Source: Eubacterium sp.
GTDB taxonomy: Bacteria; Bacillota_A; Clostridia; Lachnospirales; Lachnospiraceae
Length of the DNA: 43,632 bases
Direction of reading: 5' to 3'
Assembly (NCBI GenBank): GCA_024687845.1
Contig: JAILEL010000174.1
Coordinates: 1-43,632 of the forward strand
The translations under genes were made by a program, and so were the position numbers. Below the pieces are notes generated by a model. The model did no database searches. It was not told the DNA's origin and saw only the letters and a list, made by a program, of their open reading frames with translations. Shown in pieces: positions 7,624 through 14,869 of the stretch (its first letter is position 1; each line of letters begins with the position of its first letter).

Positions 7624-8340
7624 TCATAGAATACTCGAAAGATACGCATCTCTTCCCGCTATGATTGCCAGTCTGAAAGCCTGAGCCATTAAAGGCAGGT
7701 TTCCTGCCGTAGCAAGAGCAGTATTTGCCATAACCGCAGCACATCCCATTTCCATTGCTTCACATGCCTGAGACGGATGTCCTATTCCTGCATCTACAAC
7801 TACTGGAAGAGGTATTTCTTTCAAAATAGCCTGAATAAAATCTCTTGTAGCAAGTCCTTTATTAGAGCCACTTGTCGAAGCGAGCGGCATAAGAGCTGAT
7901 GCCCCAGCATTATAGAGTTGTCTGCATAGTGAAAGACTAGGGTAAATATATGGCATTACAATAAAACCATCCTTAGCCAGTATTTCCGTGGCAATTATTG
8001 TTTCCTTATTATCTGGAAGCAGGTATTTGGAATCATTCACAATTTCAATTTTAACCATATCTCCAAGCCCCTTTTCCCTGGCTCTTCTTGCCATAGAAAC
8101 CGCCTCCTCGGAATTTGTTGCTCCAAGCGTATTGGGAAGTATCTTAACTCCCTCTGGAATATACTGGATTGCATTATCCTCTTGCCCCAGAGTTTTAATT
8201 GCAATAGAAATCAGCTCCGTTTTTGCATCTTCAACGGCAGACTGAATCAATTCTTTTGAGTACTTAGCTGTTTTTCCTGATCCAAGAAAAAACCTCGATT
8301 GAAATTTAATCCCACCAATTATTAGTTCATCATTTTTCAT
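7624..8340 (-). CDS. thiG: Thiazole synthase ThiG
   Basis: ThiG joins deoxyxylulose phosphate, dehydroglycine and ThiS-thiocarboxylate sulfur to make the thiazole phosphate half of thiamine. The TIM-barrel protein shows FFLGSGK at the start, LPNTLGATNSEEAV (68-81), the Schiff-base lysine K97 in MVKIEIVND, and a phosphate-binding end VVDAGIGHPSQA followed by NTALA. Its 238 residues are slightly short for the family (about 255). No thiS, thiF, thiH or TPP riboswitch is present nearby: 8341-8484 is AT rich without the conserved TPP boxes. The ribosome site is weak (GTTGGG). The gene leads the group DUF2752, membrane protein, rsmA, tadA. Confidence 0.88.
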   Translation of the reverse strand: MKNDELIIGGIKFQSRFFLGSGKTAKYSKELIQSAVEDAKTELISIAIKTLGQEDNAIQYIPEGVKILPNTLGATNSEEAVSMARRAREKGLGDMVKIEIVNDSKYLLPDNKETIIATEILAKDGFIVMPYIYPSLSLCRQLYNAGASALMPLASTSGSNKGLATRDFIQAILKEIPLPVVVDAGIGHPSQACEAMEMGCAAVMANTALATAGNLPLMAQAFRLAIIAGRDAYLSSIL

Positions 8341-8484
8341 AACTAACCCAACTTTTTTACAAATTTATTTTTCTTATTTACTTATTTATTTTGCCTATTT
8401 GTTCTACTATATATTTTACTCTTTTCTTTTCATTCTTCTCATTGCTTGTTACTATTCACAGTTAACTCAGAATATCAATTTCTA

Positions 8485-8540
8485 TGGAAATAGTTTTCAT
8501 GTAATGCTATAATATTCTTTGGTCATATCATCAGACCAAA
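8485..8540 (+). promoter_or_regulatory. Promoter with an inverted repeat at the start site
   Basis: TGGAAA (8485-8490) and TATAAT (8508-8513) are 17 bp apart on the plus strand. Right at the expected start lie TTTGGTC (8518-8524) and GACCAAA (8534-8540), perfect 7-bp arms with a 9-nt gap. This could be a repressor operator or a 5' hairpin for the zinc-ribbon gene starting at 8569. Confidence 0.55.
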
Positions 8541-8568
8541 TAGATATTATATTTTGAGGTATTATACT

Positions 8569-8808
8569 ATGGTTTCAACTGAAAGAATGATGAGAACAAA
8601 TCCATGTAAAGCATGTGGAAGCACAATGATTGAATTCAAAAGTGATATCGTGCAAATGTACGATTCAGGTAATGATCGAATATCTGTTTACTGTTGCTGT
8701 GCTAACTGCGGATACAGGAGTCCAGAATTCACCAGCAGATTCAACAACATGAGTGAGGCTGAAGAAATGGCTTACTCTCTCTGGAACAGATATACTGCAA
8801 CCACTTAA
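8569..8808 (+). CDS. Lar-like zinc-ribbon protein, 79 aa
   Basis: The layout PCKACGS, then about 27 residues, CCCANCG, then EAEEMAYSLWNRY matches the Lar restriction-alleviation family, small zinc-ribbon proteins best known from phages that blunt type I restriction. Two CxxC pairs would bind zinc, and the C-terminal helix with a WN pair is characteristic. Function here is inferred from that resemblance only; many Lar-like proteins have no tested role. The ATG at 8569 is chosen: GAGGT ends about 10 nt upstream, while the TTG at 8554 overlaps that site. The stop overlaps the stop of the convergent lipase gene by 4 bp (TTAA), so no terminator separates them. No other phage genes lie nearby. Confidence 0.75.
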   Translation: MVSTERMMRTNPCKACGSTMIEFKSDIVQMYDSGNDRISVYCCCANCGYRSPEFTSRFNNMSEAEEMAYSLWNRYTATT

Positions 8809-10031
8809 TACATAGCATTCAACCAGCTGATATATGTTGTCGGGCAGTGTGCATGTGCAAGCCCACTGCTCAGACCACCATTAGCAAACATTATAGAAAT
8901 CACATTCTGTGCCTTGCTATCGCAATTGCCTATCTTTAGTGCATATGCAAGTCCTTCTGCCGTATTACCGGCAAACATATATCCTATACCCTTCTGACAG
9001 AAATCTGCAGGAGAAGCTTCAAAAGTCTCACCACCTGTACCAAAGAAGAATGATGGCTTTGTCGTATATGTTTTCTTAGTATAATAAGCGTTTACGTTCT
9101 TACCACAATAGCTTATAAAAGCCTTTAGCAACGCTTTTTTCTGGGCTTCCGTATATCCTTCGTAATCTTCACCACTTTTATTCTTAAAAGTCTTTTTCAT
9201 TCCACCCAGCTTATTAGAGGATAATATTATATCCTTCCCATATCTTTTGTATTTCCAGGCAGATGGTGCCACTTCTGTAACAAAATCACCAGAATTAATG
9301 AAATTATAAATATTTTCATAGCCTTTAGATTTGGCAGCTGTGGATACTCTCGGAGTTGCAAATGTATATGCATACACTTTGGATTTTCCATAGCTTTTAT
9401 TGAGGCGGACTGCCAGAAGATTCGCAACTGCACCACCACGGCTATGGCCAGTCAGCCAAAATCTTACATCCCCTTTAATCTTATTCTTTTTTATATATTT
9501 TTTGAGCGCTGAGTTAAGCTCTGCCTCTGCTTTTGAAAAGCCCTCATGAGTTTTTCCATTTCCAACATTGAAATTACTTACCCACTCATAATTTCCACTT
9601 GTTCCTCTAACCCAGACTGCAACAATAGTCTTTTTGCCAGACTTCTTATGGCCGATCACATAAGAAACATGATCGTTATCCTTCGCAGTAACCTTCTTAG
9701 TTTTTGATTCAGATTTATATCCACATTTTTTCATAAGGCTTGTGGCATATGAAGCTTTATATGTAGAAGAACTGGCAAGAATACTGAGCTTTGCCAGGCC
9801 ACTCTGAAGCTTGGTTGATTTTTTATCAAAATATCCATCACTGTAAGTAGCTGATGCCATTAAGGTTTTTTCAACCGCAGAATCATAATACTTTCCTTTA
9901 ACAACTATATCAGATGAAGCTGCAAAGGAATCAAAGGGGAACAATGAAAGTAAAATAAAAAGAGACAGAATTATTGAAATAATTCCTTTTAGGTTACTGT
10001 AATTAAATACATCAATCTTTTTATGATTCAT
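8805..10031 (-). CDS. Secreted class 3 lipase-family protein, 408 aa
   Basis: This alpha/beta-hydrolase of the lipase_3 family has an N-terminal signal peptide (hydrophobic LKGIISIILSLFILLSLFPF, cleavage near FAASS at 36-40). The nucleophile elbow is GHSRGGA with S197. Likely partners are D249 in NSGDFVTEVAP and H395 in HCPTTYISWL, the usual order Ser-Asp-His. It probably hydrolyses an ester of a lipid or polymer outside the cell; the substrate is not evident. GGAGGTGA sits 8 nt before the ATG. There is no sortase motif or C-terminal anchor. Its end overlaps the end of the opposite-strand zinc-ribbon gene. The same export style is seen in the transglutaminase-like protein at 2.2-4.0 kb. Confidence 0.88.
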   Translation of the reverse strand: MNHKKIDVFNYSNLKGIISIILSLFILLSLFPFDSFAASSDIVVKGKYYDSAVEKTLMASATYSDGYFDKKSTKLQSGLAKLSILASSSTYKASYATSLMKKCGYKSESKTKKVTAKDNDHVSYVIGHKKSGKKTIVAVWVRGTSGNYEWVSNFNVGNGKTHEGFSKAEAELNSALKKYIKKNKIKGDVRFWLTGHSRGGAVANLLAVRLNKSYGKSKVYAYTFATPRVSTAAKSKGYENIYNFINSGDFVTEVAPSAWKYKRYGKDIILSSNKLGGMKKTFKNKSGEDYEGYTEAQKKALLKAFISYCGKNVNAYYTKKTYTTKPSFFFGTGGETFEASPADFCQKGIGYMFAGNTAEGLAYALKIGNCDSKAQNVISIMFANGGLSSGLAHAHCPTTYISWLNAMY

Positions 10032-10104
10032 AGACTATTCACCTCCACTCAAAACAAATTTATGGAATTTATATACTTCGTTGAGAAAACTAAATGTTTT
10101 CTTT

Positions 10105-10926
10105 TTATAGTCCACGGACTGCCTCAAGTCGATCATGAAGCAAGACAAACTTTTCGAGTTCTTCTTCCTTCGCAGGGCGCCCTGAAAGCAAGTAGGTTGT
10201 CCTGCTACCTACTTCACCTTCAGATTCAGTCGTTTTAATTCCAAGAACCTCTGCGAGATGTTTTACTGTTCCTGAATTTCCATCTACCAAAACAGGAACA
10301 TTTTCGCTCAAGCCACTCTGAAACGCCTTTTTAATTGCTGGTTTAAAATAATTAAAATGAGTACACCCCAAAACCACTTCTGTAATTTTGTCAATGTCAT
10401 AGCTGCATAATTGCTTACTTATATACGAATCAACTTCATCCCCATCAAATATTCCATTTTCTGCAAATCTGACCAGCTCAGGCATCGGCAGAAGATCCAC
10501 CATATGGGACTTATCAACTCTTTCAAGAAGCTTTTGCAGCTTCTGTTCCCTGATAGTAACGGGAGTTGCCATAACAAGTACTCTTCCACAGGAATTCACC
10601 GCAGCTTCTACTGCTGGTTTCACCGCAGGTTCCATGCCTATGATTGGAATACTATACTTTGACCTGACGTATTCCGCTGCAACCGATGTAGCTGTATTAC
10701 AGGCAATCACTATAGCATCTGTATCCATATTTATCAGTTCAGAAACTATTTCATCCACATATCCTATTATTTGCTCAGGTGTCTTAATGCCATAGGGAAC
10801 ATGATCAACATCAGCATAAAATATATATTCCTGCTCTGGTAATCTGTGATAAGCTTCATGAAGTACAGATACTCCTCCTATGCCCGAGTCAAATATTCCT
10901 ATTTTCTTTATATCTGTACCTTTCAT
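10105..10926 (-). CDS. murI: Glutamate racemase MurI
   Basis: MurI interconverts L- and D-glutamate to supply D-Glu for peptidoglycan. Both catalytic cysteines are present: C76 in ACNTATS and C187 in LGCTHFNYF. The substrate-binding start IGIFDSGIGG (9-18) and the YGIKTP block (45-50) are typical, and 273 residues is a normal length. The start has AGGT about 5 nt upstream. The gene appears to be a single unit: a bidirectional terminator stands upstream at 10988-11026, and the lipase gene begins 74 nt downstream of its start region in the same direction with its own strong ribosome site. Confidence 0.95.
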   Translation of the reverse strand: MKGTDIKKIGIFDSGIGGVSVLHEAYHRLPEQEYIFYADVDHVPYGIKTPEQIIGYVDEIVSELINMDTDAIVIACNTATSVAAEYVRSKYSIPIIGMEPAVKPAVEAAVNSCGRVLVMATPVTIREQKLQKLLERVDKSHMVDLLPMPELVRFAENGIFDGDEVDSYISKQLCSYDIDKITEVVLGCTHFNYFKPAIKKAFQSGLSENVPVLVDGNSGTVKHLAEVLGIKTTESEGEVGSRTTYLLSGRPAKEEELEKFVLLHDRLEAVRGL

Positions 10927-10987
10927 TTTTACCTGTTTCCTTTTTTATTTATTTACGATGTCTATTAAACTTTTCAGCACAACGATA

Positions 10988-11026
10988 AAAATCCAGAAGC
11001 CATACCCCACTTGGCTTCTGGATTTT
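10988..11026. terminator. Strong intrinsic terminator (both strands)
   Basis: Arms 10988-11002 and 11012-11026 pair over 15 bp with a 9-nt loop, with T-tracts on both strands. In the minus direction it ends the NYN-LOTUS gene (stop at 11229). The rest of the 302-nt gap between 10926 and 11229 is AT rich; I see only a weak 5-bp hairpin (TGAGT/ACTCA near 11070-11090) and no gene. Confidence 0.85.
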
Positions 11027-11228
11027 TGGAGGAAAAATTATGATAAAACACTAAAATTCATTCTTATGTGAGTTCTATCACTCAACTGAATATATATTAA
11101 CATAAAAGAAATAAAATTACAATAGCTTTTATGCAAAATATACAAAAAAAATATAAGAATGCCTAAACCATTAGCGCAATTACCCAAACGCCACTATTTT
11201 AGCCAAATATCAAATTTTAACGAATCAC

Positions 11229-12185
11229 TCATCTGATGAATACCTTGATATTATTATTTCCTGTGTTTTCAACCTTCAGATCTTTTATTCCAAATATAAA
11301 TTTGGACAATGTAGAATATCCGAATTCTCTAACATTGAAATGTGGAAATTCATCATGTATTTTCTGACCTAGATGTCCAAGTTCAATTCCCTTCGTTCCA
11401 GCCTCAGCTACAGTATCAACTGCAAATTTTTTAACTTTTCTTTTCATATCTTTGTCAGAATGAATAGCAACAAAAACTGTACTGTCCTTTTTCTTTACCT
11501 CAAAACCCGCGGTTTCATCGATAAAGGTTGAAAGTGAACTATAACCATAGTTACGAACATCAAAATCAGAATACTTTTTCTGAAGACGACTACCTATTTC
11601 TCCCAGTCCAGTTTCTTTTCCGCGGTTATCATTTTCAGTTATAATCTCAATAATATCATTTTCTATAGTCTTCTGAGGAATGATATTTTCAGCCTTCTTT
11701 TTCTTTCTGTTTTTCGAACCGCTCTTAGTATCAGTAACATCATCCACACTCTGATCAAGCAGAAGTTCAAGATCAGTAAATACCGTACATGCGGCTCTAA
11801 AGGACCTAGGAGTCTTATTTTCTCCCATTCCAATTACATGCATACCTGATTCTCTAAGTCTGCTGGCAAGTCTTGTAAAGTCACCATCACTGGACACAAT
11901 ACAGAAGCCATCAACACTTTCCGTATATAAGATGTCCATTGCATCAATAATAAGCGTGGAATCAGTAGCATTTTTTCCAACTGTATTTCTGAACTGTTGA
12001 ATAGGCGTTATGGAATTCTCCATAAGTTCCTTCTTCCATTTATTTGCCTGAGTAGATGTCCAGTCTCCATATATTCTTTTATAGGTTACAACTCCATATT
12101 TAGTCATCTCATCAAGAATACTAGTAATGTATTTTGAAGAAATATTATCTGAATCTATAAGTACTGCATATCTTTTATCTTCCAT
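11229..12185 (-). CDS. NYN-domain ribonuclease-like protein with two OST-HTH/LOTUS domains
   Basis: Residues 5-150 form a NYN (PIN-like) nuclease domain: AVLIDSDNIS with D11 and D13, an acidic DSTLIIDAMD (75-84), and SSDGDFTRLASRLRE (98-112), the metal-binding acidic set of the LabA/limkain-type branch. After a Lys-rich linker (about 155-170) come two LOTUS domains at roughly 177-245 and 252-318. Each has the GLGEIGSRL or ELGHLGQKI helix and a YGYSSLSTFI or FGYSTLSKFI core. LOTUS domains bind RNA, with G-quadruplex RNA reported for some, so the protein probably recognises and cuts RNA. GGGG precedes the ATG by 3-4 nt. It follows a small unknown gene by 67 nt and ends at a strong terminator. 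Confidence 0.9.
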   Translation of the reverse strand: MEDKRYAVLIDSDNISSKYITSILDEMTKYGVVTYKRIYGDWTSTQANKWKKELMENSITPIQQFRNTVGKNATDSTLIIDAMDILYTESVDGFCIVSSDGDFTRLASRLRESGMHVIGMGENKTPRSFRAACTVFTDLELLLDQSVDDVTDTKSGSKNRKKKKAENIIPQKTIENDIIEIITENDNRGKETGLGEIGSRLQKKYSDFDVRNYGYSSLSTFIDETAGFEVKKKDSTVFVAIHSDKDMKRKVKKFAVDTVAEAGTKGIELGHLGQKIHDEFPHFNVREFGYSTLSKFIFGIKDLKVENTGNNNIKVFIR

Positions 12186-12252
12186 TTGCCCCTTTTCGTC
12201 TATCCTCCCCAGTATTCTTCAGTCTTTTTTCAACTGATTTCACCACGTTTAC

Positions 12253-12612
12253 TTACTCGTCTGCAAGAGGAAGTGGGATATCCTGCAGGGTTGATACACT
12301 TTCCTTATGCTTGTCTCTGACATGCTCTATAGCCTGCACATCATTAATTTTCTCAACCTCATCCTCTCCGTTTCTGGAGGACGTATGAAGGCCTACATTT
12401 TTATACTGCCTGTATATGTCCAGAGTTGTTTCCGAAAGAGATTTATGCATCTGATAGCGGCGCATTTCCTCATTATCGCCACACAAAATGCTTCTTACCG
12501 CGGATTTGTAAACCGCCTTGGCAGCCTGTTCCTCTGTAAGGCCATACTTACTCTTTAATTCATTTTTAATTATCCTAAGATAATCCTCAATATATTCCGG
12601 TGTTCCCGACAT
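12253..12612 (-). CDS. Hypothetical protein, 119 aa
   Basis: I do not recognise this protein. It is soluble and mostly helical by composition, with an N-terminal segment (YIEDYLRIIKNELKSKYGL) followed by EEQAAKAVYKSAV, a pattern like a short helical bundle, and an acidic/polar C-terminal half ending in LPLADE. It has a good ribosome site, GAGGT 7 nt before the ATG. It lies 22 nt after the Ldh_2 oxidoreductase gene and 67 nt before the NYN-LOTUS gene on the same strand, so the three are probably co-transcribed. No metal-binding or catalytic motif is visible. Confidence 0.7.
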   Translation of the reverse strand: MSGTPEYIEDYLRIIKNELKSKYGLTEEQAAKAVYKSAVRSILCGDNEEMRRYQMHKSLSETTLDIYRQYKNVGLHTSSRNGEDEVEKINDVQAIEHVRDKHKESVSTLQDIPLPLADE

Positions 12613-12634
12613 TTTTCATACCTCATAAATACTT

Positions 12635-13750
12635 TTATATTTTTTCAAAATCAAATGTATAAGAAAGTCCCAATTCATCCCTTACAGATATCAAATCCTT
12701 CTGAACTCCGTCCCCCACAGGAACTCCCTTATCTTTCCTGAACAGCCAGGTATCATGTTCCTTTTCACCTGCTGTATAAATTCTGTCATTTCCAGGTGCC
12801 TTTTTTGAATTTCTAAGATCTCGGCATATCTCTCCGGCTATCTTCTCAAATTCCTGTCTTCCCATAAATGCTTCTGTATCAACAACAAAGAAGAAATGTC
12901 CCAGACTGTACATTCTCGGACTGCCATTTTCATCCACTCCGGTAAGTGCCTTCATGAATTTACCACCTGATAGAGCTGCAGATAAAATCTCTACAACACT
13001 GGCATATCCATAGCCCTTATAACCAGCCAGCTCCTCACCTATTCCTCCCAATGGAGCAAGTGCTGCTGTTCCATCCACAAGCGCCTTAAGTATTTCTTCA
13101 CTATCAGTCAGTGGTTCACCAGTTTCCGAAATAACAGTTCCAGCAGGAGTAGGTCTGCCTTCTCTTGCATAATATTCTATCCTGCCTCTCTGAACTATAG
13201 AAGTTGCACAATCTAGACAGAAGTCAAAATCTTCATCAGTTGGTATAGAAAATGTAAGTGGATTGGTTCCCAGCATATTTTCCACGCCAAAGGTAGGTGC
13301 AATAGATGGTCGTGCATTAGTTCCGGTTATGCCAACCATGCCTTCTTTACTAGCCATTGATGTCCAGTAACCAGCTATCCCGTAATGAGTTGAATTCCTT
13401 ATAGCTCCTCCAGCCATTCCATAGGTTTTAGCCTTTTCAATAAGCTTCTTCATCATCTGGTAGCTTGCTACCATCCCCATTCCATCATGAGCATCCATAA
13501 CAAGAGTAGTTGGTGTTTCTTTAAGAATCTCAACCTTTGTAACAGGAAGCAATGTTCCTTTTTTTATTCGGTCTATATAAATAGGTTTGAAACGATTACA
13601 GCCATGACTTTCTATACCACGTCTATCAGATTCCAGCAGAACATCTGCACAGATTTTCGCATCTTCTTCAGGCACCCCATAGCCTTTAAATGCGTCTATC
13701 ATAAAGCTGTTCATAACGTCCCATGGAACAAAAGGTCTCTTTTCCTCCAT
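12635..13750 (-). CDS. Ldh_2 family malate/L-lactate (2-oxoacid) dehydrogenase
   Basis: This is a member of the NAD(P)-dependent oxidoreductase family that includes sulfolactate, ureidoglycolate and malate dehydrogenases, unrelated to classic Rossmann LDH. Signature blocks: ADVLLESDRRGIESHG (34-49), where the histidine is the presumed catalytic residue; RNSTHYGIAGYW; and ENMLGTNPLTFSIP. The C-terminal EELAGYKGYGYASVVEILSAALSG is the other typical motif. The length of 371 residues is normal. Substrate cannot be assigned. GGGGAGGT sits 5 nt before the ATG. It leads the group with the small unknown and the NYN-LOTUS gene. Confidence 0.88.
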   Translation of the reverse strand: MEEKRPFVPWDVMNSFMIDAFKGYGVPEEDAKICADVLLESDRRGIESHGCNRFKPIYIDRIKKGTLLPVTKVEILKETPTTLVMDAHDGMGMVASYQMMKKLIEKAKTYGMAGGAIRNSTHYGIAGYWTSMASKEGMVGITGTNARPSIAPTFGVENMLGTNPLTFSIPTDEDFDFCLDCATSIVQRGRIEYYAREGRPTPAGTVISETGEPLTDSEEILKALVDGTAALAPLGGIGEELAGYKGYGYASVVEILSAALSGGKFMKALTGVDENGSPRMYSLGHFFFVVDTEAFMGRQEFEKIAGEICRDLRNSKKAPGNDRIYTAGEKEHDTWLFRKDKGVPVGDGVQKDLISVRDELGLSYTFDFEKI

Positions 13751-13873
13751 ATATACCTCCCCAAACGCAAATAATCAATTTCCATCACATTTTATCATAT
13801 AAAATGCATATATAAAACAACTTTTTCCAGGTAACAGAGGACTCACGTCACAAGACGTGTCTTTTTTATATAA

Positions 13874-14434
13874 CTATTTTTCAACTGGTGGTCTGCCAGG
13901 TGCACCTTCCGGTGGTCCGCCAAGTCCAACCGCTTTTATAACAAAAGGAGCTATTATTATTGCTATCACATAGCTTACTACTATTGATAGAGGCAGTGTT
14001 TTTATCCAACTTCCAAACCACATTATAAAAAGCGGAGGAACTATATCAGCAGGCATACCACTTTTCACCATATGAGAATGAGACTGAGCTATACTGATAA
14101 AGCTGCATATAGCACTTACTAAAACCGCATTTATTACCGCAAATGGAATGCTGTTTATCAGATTAAACTTAAGTGATGGTGGCGTTGCATCAAACTTTTC
14201 TGCGAGAGAACGTCCCATTCTGCCCATAGGTATTACCAGTGTAACAATAATTCCCACGATTATTGATTCAACTAGACTGCTAATAAGCATCACTGGTAAT
14301 GGCGGCATGGACTGCAGTGCCTGTGGAGTAGAACTTTTTCTTGCTATGAGTGCAAATGTGATTCCCATTACCGCAGACATGATCACCGCCATTATAATAT
14401 TAACAAGCTTTTCCTTTTTCTTCATTTCTACCAT
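13874..14434 (-). CDS. Four-TM membrane protein, DUF2798-like
   Basis: Four hydrophobic segments are visible: IIMAVIMSAVMGITFALI, MLISSLVESIIVGIIVTLVI, FAVINAVLVSAICSFISI and LPLSIVVSYVIAIIIAPFVI. The last, preceded by MWFGSWIKT, resembles the DUF2798 family, but here the repeat unit seems duplicated to about 186 residues. The C-terminus is a Gly/Pro-rich tail (GGPPEGAPGRPPVEK). Function unknown. The ATG at 14434 has GGGG about 10 nt upstream; an in-frame start at 14479 lacks one. It lies between the Ldh_2 gene and a hairpin array and appears to be monocistronic. Confidence 0.7.
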   Translation of the reverse strand: MVEMKKKEKLVNIIMAVIMSAVMGITFALIARKSSTPQALQSMPPLPVMLISSLVESIIVGIIVTLVIPMGRMGRSLAEKFDATPPSLKFNLINSIPFAVINAVLVSAICSFISIAQSHSHMVKSGMPADIVPPLFIMWFGSWIKTLPLSIVVSYVIAIIIAPFVIKAVGLGGPPEGAPGRPPVEK

Positions 14435-14610
14435 ATTGATTGTACCCCTTTCACATTCCCTGACAGCAAACATCCCCAAAATATTCGCAAATGTAGTTAA
14501 TTACTAACCCCCCACATGGTTACTTATGAATCACATATATAGTATAAAACGGTAACGAGATTTTATTTAGATTTAAGGAGGGAGTTTCATTATTTGTAAG
14601 CTGCGAGTAC

Positions 14611-14712
14611 CAATCATGCTTTGCATGATTGCATGCCTTCTTCGAAGTCATGATTCTGCTTCGCAGAATGTATCCTGCTAAGAGCAGGATGCTCGATTCT
14701 TTGAATCGAGCA
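14611..14712. repeat. Array of five back-to-back hairpins
   Basis: Five small stem-loops follow each other almost without gaps, each with a 3-nt loop: 14611-14631 (9 bp), 14632-14652 (9 bp, one mismatch), 14653-14669 (7 bp), 14672-14690 (8 bp) and 14690-14712 (10 bp). The arms differ in sequence, so this is a repeat of structure, not of sequence. It lies in the 435-nt gap between the 4-TM gene and hflX, downstream of the hflX terminator. The remaining parts of that gap (14435-14610, 14772-14869) hold no gene I can support. Confidence 0.75.
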
Positions 14713-14731
14713 CTATTGCGGATTTGTCTGA

Positions 14732-14771
14732 GTAAAAATGCCTTCCTTTTATTATTCAAAGGCATTTTTAC
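14732..14771. terminator. Intrinsic terminator downstream of hflX
   Basis: Perfect 13-bp arms pair 14732-14744 with 14759-14771; T-runs form part of the stem on both strands. It lies 98 nt after the hflX stop and is the likely end of that transcript. Confidence 0.7.
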
Positions 14772-14869
14772 GAGTTAAAGCCGAGCAGCATTACAAACTG
14801 AAACGACCGACTATAAATCTATAAAATCTTAGTGTGTTTTAAACTATATATGTGATTCTTATAATAATG

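Noticed and set aside
8341..8484. Possible TPP riboswitch upstream of thiG
   Set aside because: The conserved CUGAGA...ACCUGAUCUGGAUAAUGCCAGCGUAGGGA-type boxes are absent; only a short CTGAG occurs.
13841..13867. Terminator-like hairpin (CACGTC/GACGTG) with a T-run on the plus strand
   Set aside because: No plus-strand gene precedes it, and the minus strand lacks a T-run, so it has no clear transcript to end.
14520..14765. Open frame of 81 codons on the minus strand
   Set aside because: It runs through the terminator and all five hairpins; the repeated arms, not coding constraint, explain its composition, and no ribosome site precedes it.
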